In this document: positions 13,801-24,200 of the stretch, piece after piece
Numbering within the stretch: position 1 is the first letter of the stretch
Layout: each line of letters starts with the position of its first letter
DNA from: a virus
Strand: one strand, 5' to 3'
DNA: 24,412 nucleotides
IMG/VR virus record: IMGVR_UViG_3300032246_002452
Coordinates: 1-24,412 of that record
Notes under the pieces: model-generated
The model's database searches: none
What the model saw: the letters and a program-made list of their open reading frames with translations, nothing else
What the model was told of the DNA's origin: nothing
Position numbers and translations under genes: made by a program

Positions 13801-15244
13801 TCTTTGAAGCAACATTAGGATAAGAGTCTTTATATCCGTAAAGTATTGGGTTATATCTAGCAGTTTCAACTTTGTCCACGTAGTCTTTATAGTTAACGCC
13901 AATGCTATCGTACGAATCCCGAAACGGGTTATTGTTTCGCACCGCATCAAAAATGGAAAGCGTGTAAGCCTGCGTGCTAATTGGGTAGCCGTTTTCATAT
14001 CCCGCAATTTCCACCGCGGCATCACCTGTTGTTAGCCCATTGTCAATGGCAAACGTGTAGAGCGACGGAACCGACAGAACGGCGGCCGGATACAGGCCGC
14101 TCCCGACCGGGCTTTCACTTAGGGCCCCCAGCCATGGCGACAAAAGATCTTTTTGCGCCTTTGTGAAATATGCGTTTTGCCCAACCTGAAACGAATGAGC
14201 AACAGAAGATTGCGCATATGCAAGGTCGGGGTTATTCTGGTTGTCTTCTGGGTTAATTGAACTAATGCTTGTAACATTAACCAAAGCCACGTCCAGGAAT
14301 GGGCTTGTTGCCGTTGCCGTAGCGGTAGCAACACGGTGCATAGAAGAAAACTTCAAATTGCTTATAACATTGTGAACAACGTAAAAACTGCTGTTAAAGT
14401 GGGCAATGTTAGAAAACTTGAACGTTTGATTTTTAGCGTACAGGTGATCTTCAACTGCCGTTGCGTATATGGCGTGATTCCACACGCGGAATCCCGACGT
14501 AAGGCTGAGGGCGCCGCTGTCCCCAGATCTTCGGTAGAAAATTGCATCGCCAGATGTGCCAACAACTTCGTACTCTATCCCTGTTGGCTGGTATTTAAAA
14601 CGCTCCCCTTTAATAAAGTCATGTTTGGCGCATGTTGCCTTATTGATGTCTTGCGTTGAGTCGTAAGATACGTGGGTGAAATTCCGATATGCCGTGGGGG
14701 TTGGCAGAGCCGAAAAGTCTGGCGATGATGAAAGCTGGGCCAAACCAATAAGCCCGTCGCTGTACGCCGCGCCACCCTTGATCATTTCCCAACCGTAGGT
14801 GTCTCGCGGTACGCGGTACTGCTCAACCACGCGCTCGTCTAGGAGTGCGGTGTAGTCGGAGCAGGTTAGGCGCTGGATAATGCCGCCGCCAATTCGTTCT
14901 TCCTCAACCTGCATGACCAGGCCGCCAAACAGCAACTTTGGGCTTTCCGTGTACCAGGAAGCGGCCTCCCAAATTTGAATTTCCGTGCGAGCAGGAATGC
15001 TAAAATAGAATTTACTGTCCTCTATTGCTTCTTGTGCACCTGCGTATTCGGTCCATTTTTTATTTTCAAGTGGGAACAGCGTGTACAGGCTAATTTTTGC
15101 AGAGGCAGTTGCGCCGTCCGAGCTTGATGTAAATTCAAACCCGTCGGAATCTACCCGACCACTGATGTCATAGAACGCAGCAGGCGTGGGGTCACCCTCA
15201 AACCTTGGCTGGATCTTGACAATCAGCGATTCGGTAGTTTCCAT
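7850..15244 (-). CDS. Giant tail hub (gp27/Tal-like) with very large insertions
   Basis: This 2464-residue protein follows the tape measure gene and carries the two halves of a phage tail hub, the ring that closes the tail tip. The first half is residues 1-150 (ISGRVDSDGFEF, FGGLVMQVEEE, TCSDYTALLDERVV). The second resumes near 1765 with FGGRTLKQVLESIAKTTGAK and FWVDKNKNLHYKE and ends near 2180. Between them lie about 1,600 inserted residues containing several small beta modules with an HGL/HSL/HAL-x2-G-D core and, at 1540-1740, a LamG-like domain. A carbohydrate-binding-type domain (1811-1985) splits the second half. A fibronectin type III-like domain near 2195-2450 ends the chain and is itself interrupted. 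The start is ATG 15244, overlapping the tape measure stop (TGATG), with GAGG eight bases upstream; a TTG one codon earlier is less likely. The stop overlaps the next ATG. Confidence 0.8.
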   Translation of the reverse strand: METTESLIVKIQPRFEGDPTPAAFYDISGRVDSDGFEFTSSSDGATASAKISLYTLFPLENKKWTEYAGAQEAIEDSKFYFSIPARTEIQIWEAASWYTESPKLLFGGLVMQVEEERIGGGIIQRLTCSDYTALLDERVVEQYRVPRDTYGWEMIKGGAAYSDGLIGLAQLSSSPDFSALPTPTAYRNFTHVSYDSTQDINKATCAKHDFIKGERFKYQPTGIEYEVVGTSGDAIFYRRSGDSGALSLTSGFRVWNHAIYATAVEDHLYAKNQTFKFSNIAHFNSSFYVVHNVISNLKFSSMHRVATATATATSPFLDVALVNVTSISSINPEDNQNNPDLAYAQSSVAHSFQVGQNAYFTKAQKDLLSPWLGALSESPVGSGLYPAAVLSVPSLYTFAIDNGLTTGDAAVEIAGYENGYPISTQAYTLSIFDAVRNNNPFRDSYDSIGVNYKDYVDKVETARYNPILYGYKDSYPNVASKSTDEFGSRSAIWIDFSRKGSELDSVAFDPTTNSATSPIKHLAKIGNRSVGERLIVRTIDSVPVSYNSSTKVITLSIPTAFGYNIADKDRVSLYNFSAAISGTDANSIVNQELTITESTYPSQIDLTEEENSAVPKDFSIPNGTTCTLRFLPTYDNDSGDLKIYTARPHSLLKNETVDLVNFKANTKISEVDDSNFTITSSQTASNPLGGLYSNVSINVGGIDPDIELYPDNGVHKGDKAIMITSGAALTAPGKRHRIIHAMRKTVSRLTVVTAEIINAYKVEDANTWVAYLDEDASGFFSENQIVRVLGLPAPFSGRFRVAYTTGNAVALNRQGAFGNGYYAAVTGASYSAPYITYQSSGHGFTFGTKVTVLGLTNTWNVSEAEVFSATENAFVVVAQNGTPTTLTDANGYAVYSTVREKSVVTRMLRFKNGTTKKWNLSLTCAHHGLKAGDQIVLNVMAAPDGLYEESGVAKVIYATANEFGILANGAGDIDASGVLVVEFERQLQANQGSPGSIGLIVSRPDDAYQEQEAFFVSGVGHTNFDSTVPVRAGRIKRVEYRPVTGVERIQWGDNGVVTLYFNKNLGAVQEHFSEGKSAYFDLTCTSVYGTTYANVFSGIYTIFDSGDTGTVGEHVDLGMAPGTFFIRFIGMPRPAEVSSANFHTPDAGSVISADYLEYVDGRQNVSDTTAYVLGDGSGKKYKPKTRKTPITGFKYKNGKIQITAPGHALKDKNKIYFSSSDTGLAINNTSKKRVVVDQIDVDRFQYTLAASSFIVTKVSSPAGSQVWTIKLKNAPTQAYFSGLALSFLITGIANKITGLSAASLAAVKALNKTGGWASASYFYSADKKTITLTGGPSHAAAIGVSPGPNAKLSFVDSPAIVAPPEYSYVISDNSTSVARSEWTLAKLINVFTKPSSGVSERNYASDLRIKRVGGAMTEIKYYEWPEAITDATYSVTGGSGDRVHTVTVDAGHNLGTSQPAVEFKGANGTWVNITSPDAALSKGIKVTGVKTFTFEYPAATTQNAGTPCKIRTRKAYVPDFVNLTMPRNPEVYVSGRTAIKFVAGQWSALRGERFYMDASLPTGITGTTKLSSTWTIAMQATELPTAGNFSTIFQHGAITGAPYISVGINSNGNPWVSFIVNAGITRTKYVATNITVVAGEDFVLQIRVAYTTATSATVYISKNTGPEQLLSVPTIYRAVWDGSVAVNGSTAGTLILGVEQLPDGGYRYPITAHIGEIIAYDSDLGAEESLKLRAWMMHKWALVNFIDEELIPNYRDIRNIPNNELADSSQVKNAQFGGRTLKQVLESIAKTTGAKFWVDKNKNLHYKELNTKNLIKNSILQDERAMASSRYWNLSNFSVVTQDSADSTKQPGPWGYGYALGYSGTAAGYAHSDFVTENPDGTNLTANQYYFVSAYMKASDTTKAALRVHFYTSATNTVGSSYDISYVDAAPLTRNNDWQRVWSVVKTPATTAKISVGVVKLSSATAVNAYATNFSCVQLTGAYGFADEGLSYELAPARPYLNSGDTASSFIPMATYPFESPDTIRSGGAVANRLYLYASTVNSDENGNTITNENLGQSVLEYTYDYVQGIWKSHGKIIEASQAEDKASTQYELTGKAQAFWKDNGDTINSYEFDHPYNGSAAILEVGSVVPYIWSEVGVVEPMIVKSHKTSLIGSELYHHVSLEQEPDYQKNALVLINRRQMQVDLANSPESRDRPPVVRNFRIASVDADGKLSTLANEFRMSWQYPFDDPTARGVRESGFEIQVRWRKRTVKEINKKTMGRKPTDTQISVGPSENGSAVRIVVYATATNFGTLAVGDPIVISNAPYDATLSTEVSPNGGYRVSWVAADRKSFAYDVLAPKTTTPDGEVTYVTRVAKNYTAKSVNDKFMVAFTQKQGGAFGEWKNIDNKITGTQFAWNPASDGPVDAATTTEISSIGGQADLDFQFRIRAVATNSSNVSVYSVYTTYPTGEDFITIALTKTLEG
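8228..8410 (-). other. Small beta module nested in the terminal FN3-like domain
   Basis: Hub residues about 2279-2339 read as a strand (RIVVYAT), a loop with LAVGDPIVI, and a closing NGGYRVSWVAADRKSFAYDV. This is the same strand-turn-strand pattern as the modules in the large insertion. It sits between FEIQVRWRK and GEWKNI, which look like adjacent strands of one fibronectin-type fold. Confidence 0.5.
9292..9814 (-). other. Carbohydrate-binding-type domain inserted in the hub
   Basis: Hub residues about 1811-1985 open with NLIKNSIL and RYWNLSNFSVV, continue with QYYFVSAYMKA and NDWQRVWSVVKTPA, and end with AYATNFSCVQLTGAYG. This is the usual order of a phage jelly-roll carbohydrate-binding-type module. 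Recognisable hub sequence lies on both sides. Confidence 0.6.
10013..10630 (-). other. LamG/concanavalin-like lectin domain in the hub insertion
   Basis: Hub residues about 1540-1744 include a Trp-rich beta start (FVAGQWSAL, SSTWTIAMQ), NGNPWVSFIV, and the closing IGEIIAYDSDLGAEESLKL with MMHKWAL. The ending GEI-x2-YD...L...E...L..W...KW is the hallmark of LamG-type domains in phage and bacterial surface proteins. Confidence 0.65.
10015..14800 (-). other. About 1,600-residue insertion within the hub domain
   Basis: This stretch separates two segments that are usually close in phage hub proteins. It contains repeated small beta modules, for example PHSLLKNETVDLVNF (near residue 650), SGHGFTFGTKVTVLGL (near 840), HHGLKAGDQIVLNV (near 930) and PGHALKDKNKIYF (near 1210). 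Each is followed by an NG/NT turn and an F-x-[IVL] strand. The pattern resembles the E1 FCCH-like small beta-barrel annotated in many phage proteins. The segment ends with the LamG-like domain. Confidence 0.6.
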
Positions 15245-18200
15245 CAACTTGGCCTCATGAATCCTGCCGCACGGAGGGTGCGGACCTGCGCTGCGCTTAC
15301 CTTCTCGGCAAGTTTATCAATATCGGCAGCATCCGACACAACAGGGTTGTTGATGGTGACGGATGCATTGATTGTCCCGTTTCCACCCGCTGCGCGCAAG
15401 TCCCCTGGGGCCTGCAACGCCTTCAATCCTGTGTTTGGAAGCATGTACCCGCTATTGCTTGGGATCATCAACTCCGGCCCACGCTCGCCCACGAGGTACG
15501 GCATGTACGGGGTGATGGACCCACCAGCGGCACGTGCCGTTGGAGAGAACTTCCCTGGAGATTGCGTGAAAGGCTTCCAATCGGCTGGCATGACCTCGAA
15601 CGCTTTGAGGTCGTCGTACATTTTAATCCACGCCTCGACAAGTTGGCCCCGCCCAAGCATCTGGTTCTGCAGGTCCGAGTACGTCTTTCCGTCAAAGCTG
15701 ATTTGCGGCGAGTTAAGCATGAACAACTCATCAGTGAGCTGATGCCTGCCCGAGCCAACCATTTCTGGATTAATCAAACCCTTAACAGTCCTGTGCTTTG
15801 CGTTGTTCCAATCAAATGGCGCTTTATTGCCCAAGGCCGCAAGTGAACCAAAAAAATCACCAAAAGTACCACCAACAGCGGCAAGGCTGTTAAGTATTCC
15901 TGGCTGCGGTGGGTTTTGTCCAATTCCACGAACTTCGTGGAACGGTGTCATGGTTCCAAAAAGCTTGTCGTAATTGTTTGCCCCGGCATTTTCACCGGCC
16001 CACGCAAGCAAGCTGCCAAGGAATGGCGCAGCCAGCAGCGCAGCGCCGCCACTCAGGACTCCCGCGGGCGCCAATATTGCTCCCGCAAGCATCATTCCCC
16101 CGGCCATGCCGCCCGCGCGGGCAGCTACGCGCGCAAGCGGTTCCTTTGACGCCTCAAAGTACGCACGCTCTTCTGGGGTAAAGGTGATTGGCTCTGGGAG
16201 CTTAATCCCCCCTGTTGCAATTGCCTTTTCAACCGCAGTCTTTTTATATCCATCTTCCTCCCATGGCCAATAGAACGATGGTAGGTGCTGCTGCTTGTTG
16301 GTGTCCCACCAATCGGTGATGACATCCTCTGCCATCATTTGACGGACTCGGCCCTGCCAGTAATCCGCACCTTGGCTCTGCCCATCAACGGCATCCGCAA
16401 CAAACGGAATAGCCGAGAGGATTGCCGAACCCCACTTAAGGAACGGATACATTTTCATAGTTGCCCGAGACATCAGGTTGCCGTTTTGGAACAGTCGACC
16501 GATTGGCCCCTTACCGCTCATTCCCTGCGGAATGAATCGGTTCTTGGACAGCGGCCCACCAGAGGTTTTAGACCTCGTTGGATCGCCCTTGATTTTCATC
16601 GTTCCAAGCTGGCCGGGCTTTAGGAAATCGAGCGGACGAATGTCTTCTTCCAGAATTGCCTTCAGGCCAGGGACCATCCCCATGCCTGGGAGCTTTGCAA
16701 GCTTTGAAAACCATCCCCAGCGCTTTTGCCAACCAGTACCGCCCATGACGACCGCGCCTTGGGATCCGCCAAACTTTGGACCTGGTTTGACCCTTGCCTT
16801 AACCGGATCGCCAAAGCCAAACGTCTCATCAAGAATGTCCGGGTTGCCACCCTTGCCTCTGCCCCATGGCGTATAGCCCGTTGGGCTTGCCCCAGGAATC
16901 TTTACTACGTTGCCCTTGGCGTCGTAGCGATACCCCTGTTCCAAGTTCGAAGCCATGTACGCGCGAGAGTCAAGAAGAAGAGCGGCCCACCTTGGGAGCG
17001 CAATTTCATAACCGCCCTGCGTAAATGTTAGTGGGTCGACTACTGGTGGCTCAACAACCGGAGGCTCTACCTTGATTACCTCACAGGAATAGCCACCTTC
17101 GCTCCAAACCATTCGATACCCAGGAGGGCAAACAAAGGGTTCCGTCGGCGGAACAACTGGCGGCAATGGAACCACTGGTACGTCTTTAGGAATAGAACCG
17201 CCAACAGCTCGACCGCCCATACGACCAAAGCCAAACTTGCCGCCGCCGCTACTGCTAATCTTGGATCGAACGTAAGCCGCGTAATTCTTTGGGAACCTTC
17301 GGGCTAGTTCGTTTTTTTGCTGCCTGGTATTGTTTGGACTTGCCATAAAATCATTAAACGACTGTTGCTGGAAACCAGCAGGGTTGCCAATGTATGGAAG
17401 GCTGTTTTGGAAACTTGCTGATGGGTCTTGGGTAGAATAATTATCTCGTCCTGGCCCAACGTAGCCGCCACCGGCTCGACCCTGATACTGATTGCCACCA
17501 CCGGCTTTTAGCGCGCCATAAGAGGAACGCATAGACGCTGGAAGTTTGTGATTTGGAACCACATAGCCACCACCATCCGGATACATTTGCAGCATCTCTG
17601 GGCCGCGCTCACCGACAATATATTGACCTGCGCCAATTGAACCGCCGCGCGCTTGGCCACCCTTTCTAGTGGAGACGTTTGGAACAATGGTTGCCAATGG
17701 CCCAAGCGCATCGTACAAAGACGTAAACACGCCATAGATGCTGCTAAAGGCATTGTCAAAGTCCTTACGCATGTACATCTTGGTTGGGTCCCATGCCTGC
17801 ATGGACCCAATCTTTTCTTCAGCAAGCTTCAAATACCCCTGATACTGATTGATCTGGGCAAGAAGATCGAAGTTTCCTTCGGACACTGCCTGCGCGGCCT
17901 TTACGGCAAGGACGGCTTTCGTTTGATTAATAACGTCGGTCATTCGCGCTTTTTCGGCAATGATCTTATCGCCTTTAACCTTGTCGGTGCCTTTGTCAAT
18001 CTGATCAAGCTTCTTAATAATTGCATCGACATTCGTGGCCGCAATTGCCGCAGCAACACCAGCCCGAACTACGGTTCCAATAGTGTCTGTAATCTTTGAC
18101 GCAAGGCTTTGGAAGCTATCGACAAATGATGTCCCAAAGGCATCTGCCAGTGTCTGCCCACCAAGTTGACCAGATGAAATAATCTGCTCCATGTTGATGC

Positions 18201-21200
18201 CGACATCGCCAAACATGTTGTAGAACTCTGCCTGCGCCTTTGCGGGGGTAATCTTTCCTTCCTTAATATCTTTCAAAAGCTGTTGAGCTCGTTCTTGAAT
18301 AAGGCGTGATCGCTCCGCCTGGTCAGCATCAAGTTGCGCCTTCTTGTTTGCCCAGAACTCTTCTGTCTTGGCGTATTCAACGCTATTTTTGGTGCGCTCA
18401 ATGTCTGTTGCTAGTGTCTCCATTGCAGCGTCTTGCTCAGCCTTTTGCAAAGCTTGCGACGCCTCTCTTGCAGCTATTGCCGCATCAATTGGGTCAAGCT
18501 GGGCATCGAAGAGGCCAAGGGTTGACCGAGCGGCAGCTTCTTGTGCATCTTGAAGTGCCTTAAGGCGCTCCTGTTCCTTGCGCTGCTCTTCAAGAACTTT
18601 GTACTGCTCTTCCAATACGCCAAGGCGTGACACTTCACCGTTGTGAAGTGCGGTTACATTAGAGAGAGCATCGCTTGTCTTGGCGGTCAGCTGGTCTTGT
18701 TCCATCTGGAAGACCTTTTGAACAATCTGCATAGCTCGCGCCATGAACTGTTCAAATGCAGTAGCAAAAGGATCAAATAGATCATTAAGCTTCTTGGCTG
18801 CATCTTGCGCTGCTTTTTGCGCATCTTCAAGAGAGGCATTGAGAAGCTTTAGCTTCTCTGTGGTGTTAAAGATTGTTTCGTCTACAAGACCAGCTTTTCC
18901 TGGTGCGCCAAGGTGAGAGTTTGCAAAACCTTGACCCTTAAGAATTCCACCAATTCCGGAATCGGTAAATTCTGGATGATCTTTTACCCATGCCCGGAAA
19001 GCGTAGTCGTATGCCATTTGCCCTGTCGGATCAAGGGCAATCTTTCCCTTCCGTGCAGAGTCTAATTCGTAAGACTTCTTCCCAGCATCAAGATATTTTT
19101 GCCATTCTTTTGGCGAAAGATTGCCCATTTCAAATTGCTTGGTAAGCCTTGCTTTATTTTTCTCATAATCGGGAATCTGTGATCCGTAGAACAAACCCTC
19201 AATAGTCTTAGCAAACGCTGCCGATTCGGATTCAGTTGGAAGAGTTATTCCCTTTGGCATTCCAACATATGCGTTGTCAGTAATAATGCTAGAACCAGAA
19301 TATCCAGCCTTAAAACCAGCTGGCGTTGGCGTGTAGCTGTATGCGTTTGGATCGTTAGGGCTTACTAGTGGATTTAGTTTGGCCTCGAACAACCCCTGCT
19401 TAACAAGCTGGTCCATCTTCTCTTTGGTCATGGTTGCGTCAAGGCTTACGCCCTTATCGTTCATGCCCATAACCTTGATGGAGTCTTTTCCTGCGCCAAC
19501 GGCTGTATCAAAGCTGACAGATTCTTGGGTCTTTGTGGCTACCGATTCAAAAGTATCTCGCCATTTCTTCGTGCCATCTTTAAGATTTTGCGTAGTTGCC
19601 TTTACTTGATTGTCAAGCTGGACAAACGTCAATGCGATCATTCCAACAACTGCAGCAATCCCCATTGGACCTGTTGCAAAATTCATAAGAGCGCTCATGG
19701 CGTTGGCAATTCCTGCCCTGCCGCCCATGGCGGTTATGGCCGCTGTTGCCATGGTGACCATCTGACCAAATCCCAAAAGCAACACGCCAATCTGGGAAAT
19801 AGTCGCACCAAGTTCGGTGTTAAATACACCAGCAAGTGCGCCAGCGGCCATAGTTGCTGCGCCAAACGCTGTAGCCAAGCCGCCAGCAGCCTCTGCCGCT
19901 GCCGCAGTTGCCTGGCTGCCATGCTTGTCTTTCCAGTACGCCTTGAAACCAGATGCCTGAGACATGAGTTCGTCTTTTGCAAGCAAGGCTTTGGCCCGTA
20001 GGCTTTCTTTTAGCTGTGCAATCTTTCCGCCACCAACAAGGTCCTGCTCTGTATTAAATGCACTAAGCGGCATGATGCTTTGCGTGCGAATTCTTCTTGG
20101 CTGAAGTGTTGCAGGCCCGGCGCCCTCGGTGCCAAATGCCGCCAGGGGATTTCTTCCGCCCCTAAGACTGTTAAGCCACTTGCGAACGGCGCCAACTTTT
20201 CCGCCGCCCTCGGTGCTGAATGCCCCAAGAGGAATTGGTCCGCTGGTTGGAACTCGATTTGAGCCTGGAATTGTCCCCGTTGGCCCAATACCTCGCTCAG
20301 TGCTAAATTGTGCCTGATCGTAGGCTGTGACTTTTTCTCGACCCAGGGTATACATCCTGGACCCAAGACGCTTTAGATACTCTCGAATACGAGTGGTGCC
20401 CCTAAGCCGTGGCGATCCAGGAATCCTGCCAGTGGCAGAGTCCCCCTCTGTGCTAAATACTTCGCCAGGAATAACGGTACGTGCCTTTGGCAACACAACG
20501 CGAGGTCGGGCCTTTGCGCGCAAGTCTGCCCTGCGCTGCCGCTCCTGCTCAACACGTTGTGCGCGAGAAAGATTTGGCTCCGCAATTGCCTTTTCGCGCA
20601 TTTGACGATCAAGTTCTGCCAGCTTTTCTGCTTCCGTAAGTTGTTCTGGGCGAAGCAATTTAGCGGGAACAGTAAGTTTTCCGCCAGGATCAAGGACTTG
20701 ACCCGTTCTCTGGTCAATTACTTCTGGCGTTCTAATGCCTTCTCCGCTTAAACGCCTGTCCATTTCTCTAACAGAAATTCCAAGACGCTTTGCAGCTGCC
20801 TTTCTTTCTGCTCTTGAAGACCTTGCAAGCTGGATATTTCCTTGCTTGCGAACTCCAATTTCGCCTTCTCCTGCCCTTCGGGCACGAAGTAGCCCTGGAA
20901 GAACTGTTCCCCTGCCCTCCGCGGCGTTGAACTTTTCCTGCTCTGTCATGTGGCGCTTTATATCGTCCGAAGAAGGCATAAGGCCGATCCAGGCACGATC
21001 AACCATCTTTTGTCGAAGTTTATGTACTTGCTGAATTTCCTTATTGCCAAACAGCTCTGTGCCCATTGTTGCGCCAAGTTGCGTTATGGCGATTGGCGCT
21101 ATGCTTGCTTCGCGCGCAATTACCTTTCCGGTGCGCGTATCAATTGTTTGCGCCCCACCCGGCGTGGCAACTGGTCCCATTTCGCTAACGTATGAGGCTC

Positions 21201-24200
21201 CGCGCAATAGACCTGGGGTTGCGATGGTTTTTTGGCCAACAAAGCCTTGCCCGTTTCCGCCTTTTTCTGCAGCAGATCCGCGAATTACTTCACCGCGGCT
21301 GTTAACCGGCATCAATCCGACGCCAGCACCAACTACACTCCTTGATCCCCATGACCTTGTGTTCGCACCAAATACTGCCATCTGTCCAGATGTTCGAGCG
21401 ATAGCAGCACCAAGTTTTTCAAAGGCAAGAGCAAAACCGTTAACAGCAAGTTGCTTGGTTACCATCATGGCAACAATAAATCCAAGAATTGGAGCTATTG
21501 TCCCAAGAATTCCCCCAAAGCCGCCAAAAGCATTTGCAATTCCAGCAATAATTGGCCCAAAGACTTTGATTACGCCAGAGGCCAGCATGGTGATAAATGA
21601 ACCAAAGCCTTCTACAAACCCGGTTATTGCAGGAACAATCTGCTCCGAAATAGTTGTTGCAAGTTCGGCAAATGACGGCGCCAGTTGATCAATGGTATCT
21701 CTAATGCCAAAGAAATTTTGCTCATAGGCTGCACGCAATGAGCCTAGCAAGGCAATAATTGCCCCAATGCTTACAAGCAAAGGATTGGCGGTAATAGCTG
21801 ACATAAGGGCTTTCGCCGCAATTGCGGCAAAAGCCATAGCTTTTACGGTGTCGTTTTTAAGCAAATCACCAAGTGTTTTAAAACCGTCAATAATGAGTGC
21901 AAGACCGCCGCCAACCCCGTTGCCGGAACCAAACATTTTTTGGAACATTGCAACAAAGAAACCAAGCGCATCCCCGCCAATTTTTGCTGCGGCCGGGATT
22001 GCTTCCCTAAGGCCGCTGGCAACTCCCAGAAGACCTTCGCGCATTTTTACGAAGAACGCCATAATTTCTGGGCCCTGAAGGTACGTAGCAAGCTGAACGA
22101 CAACGTCTCTAATTGCGTTGTAAAGAGGACCAGTCATTGTGGCAACAAGTGCCTGCGACATGTCCGCAATGGTGCTGAATGCACCCATCATTGTCTTGGA
22201 GAGGCGATCCATGCCGCCGCCGTACCTGTCTTCCAAGCCGGCCATAATTGCTTGCACTGCGCCCTTACCCGAAATGGCGCCCTTTGACGTTAGTCGACGA
22301 ATTGCCTCAATCCTGTTGTTGTACAAGTCGTTGAGCATTTTCTTGTCTTCATTGGTCATATCCTTGCCCTTGGCTTCAAGCTCTGCAATGAGCTTTTCTG
22401 CCAAGATTTCATAACCAGCAATACCAGCGTTTGCCAACTGCATCATGTCGTTTTGGTAAACACGGCCGGCTGAGTTCATCTGACCAAGGGCGTACGTAAT
22501 ACGCATGATCTTGTCGTCGCCACCGCCGAGGGCTGCTACTGCGTCACCAATGCTCTGCATGTATCCGCTAAACTTTCCAGTTTGCGGATCCATTCGGATA
22601 ATGTTGCCCATTTCAAGTCCGAATGCCTTCATTCGGATGGCCGCCTCTTCCAATTGTGGGAAGCGGAATGGCGTGACGTTGGCAAACTGCTTCATCTTTT
22701 CGATCATGCCGGCGGCACGGGACTCCGCTAGTGCAAGTGAGTCTCCGCCCTGGGCAAACAATGTGGTGAATCCAACTCTTGACTGTTCAAGGATTGAGTT
22801 GAACTGGATAAAGCCACCAGTCAAGTGCCCAATTGACTGGCTAATAGCTCCAGCAGCGTTCTGGGTCAGCGTAATTGCCGTGGCAAACTTAATGGTGTCC
22901 TTGACAGTAAACAACAACCCCTTGCTGCTATCGCCAATAGTTCGGAGCGCGGAACCAAAGTTCAACGTTCCGGCGCGCGCCTGTTGTATGGCGGCGTTAA
23001 AGTCTTGCGTCAAACCGCGGGCAAGCTTGCTATCCGTGACGTAATTCTTCATGCCGTTTGCCATTTCTTTTAGACTTGGCGCAAAGTTGTCCATAGGGTT
23101 GGTTGGATCAGCAAGGATGTTCCCCCCTGGGACCTGTGGCCTGCGCGGCTTTCCGCCCATGCCAAAAGCGTCACCAAAGATGGATGACTGAATCCTTGCA
23201 AGGTGTTGCTGGTATGGAAGGTTGGCTTCTCCCGCTGGCACTATTGCTGTGCTTGAAGAGAAACCAGACGTGGCTACGCCGGCACTGCGGCCTCGGCCCG
23301 TTCTGGTTCCCTTTGGAAGATCAAACAATGGGTTGTTTGGCATGTGCGGCTGAAGCATTCCTTTAAGGGCTTCCTTATGGGGGCCTTCTGGCATTGCGCC
23401 AACCTCGGCTGCAAGCGTGGCAAGGGCAAGGCTTCTGCGTACTGCTTCAATATCTGGCGATACCCGTGCAGGAAGACCCAATGCGCCTGTTCGGGCTTGG
23501 CGAACGTTTGCGCGTGCCTGTGGGAGCGCAGCCGCGGAAACACCCGCGGTGCTTAGCGTAAGAGCGTGGGTGGCAGCGGATACGGCCTGCAGACCCTCTG
23601 GGGTCAACGCTCGGACCGTTACTCCGCCGCCCACTGGGGCGGCTGGCACATTCGCTTTGCGGCGTCTCTTTCCCTTGGCATCCGTAACGTAGCCCGGGTC
23701 CACATAGTTTGCGGTGCCCGGAGCTTCGGTGACAGGTGCGCCCATAGGCACATCCCTGGTGAGCTTTCTTCCGCTGCCAACTGCGGCGTCAATAACCATT
23801 CCAAAGTCTGCAAGCGCTGTAGAGCTAAGCGAACCAAAGGTGGCCTTAAGTTCTTTGGCTGGAATTGCCTGTGTTGCCCTGACAAGCGCCTTGGCAGCGC
23901 CGCCAAGCAGCGACATCTCGTCGCCTCCGGCAGCAAGAGCCGTAACGGCATTTGTTAATCCAGCTTGAACCCTTGCGCCAAACATTGCAGCAGTACGCTG
24001 TGGGCCCTTGGCAACTTGCTCATACGCAGGCAGCGCACCAGCAATAAATGAGTTAGAGGTTCCCGCAAGACCTGGACGAATAGCGTTAATTCCGCCCGCG
24101 GCAATTACTGATTGCTCTGCTCCGCCCGGGAAGAAACCGGTGTTTGTCAGGCGGCTTCGAAGCGTTGCCTGATCCCTGCTCTCGCCAGGAAGAATGTTCC

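Noticed and set aside
14309-14334. Short GTTGCC/GTAGCG repeat with flanking GTTGC/GCAAC, considered as a regulatory hairpin
   Set aside because: It encodes the Ala-Thr run ATATATAT within the hub and is explained by codon repetition.
15245-15247. TTG as the hub start
   Set aside because: The next codon is ATG, overlaps the upstream stop as TGATG, and has better spacing to GAGG.
21044-21688. Long plus-strand open frame of 214 codons inside the tape measure gene
   Set aside because: It lies fully antisense to a confidently identified gene, is Pro/Ala/Ser-rich as expected from the complement of GC-rich third positions, and has no domain or ribosome-site support.
22505-23044. Plus-strand open frame of 179 codons
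   Set aside because: It is antisense to the conserved tape-measure domain, and no family features are recognised.
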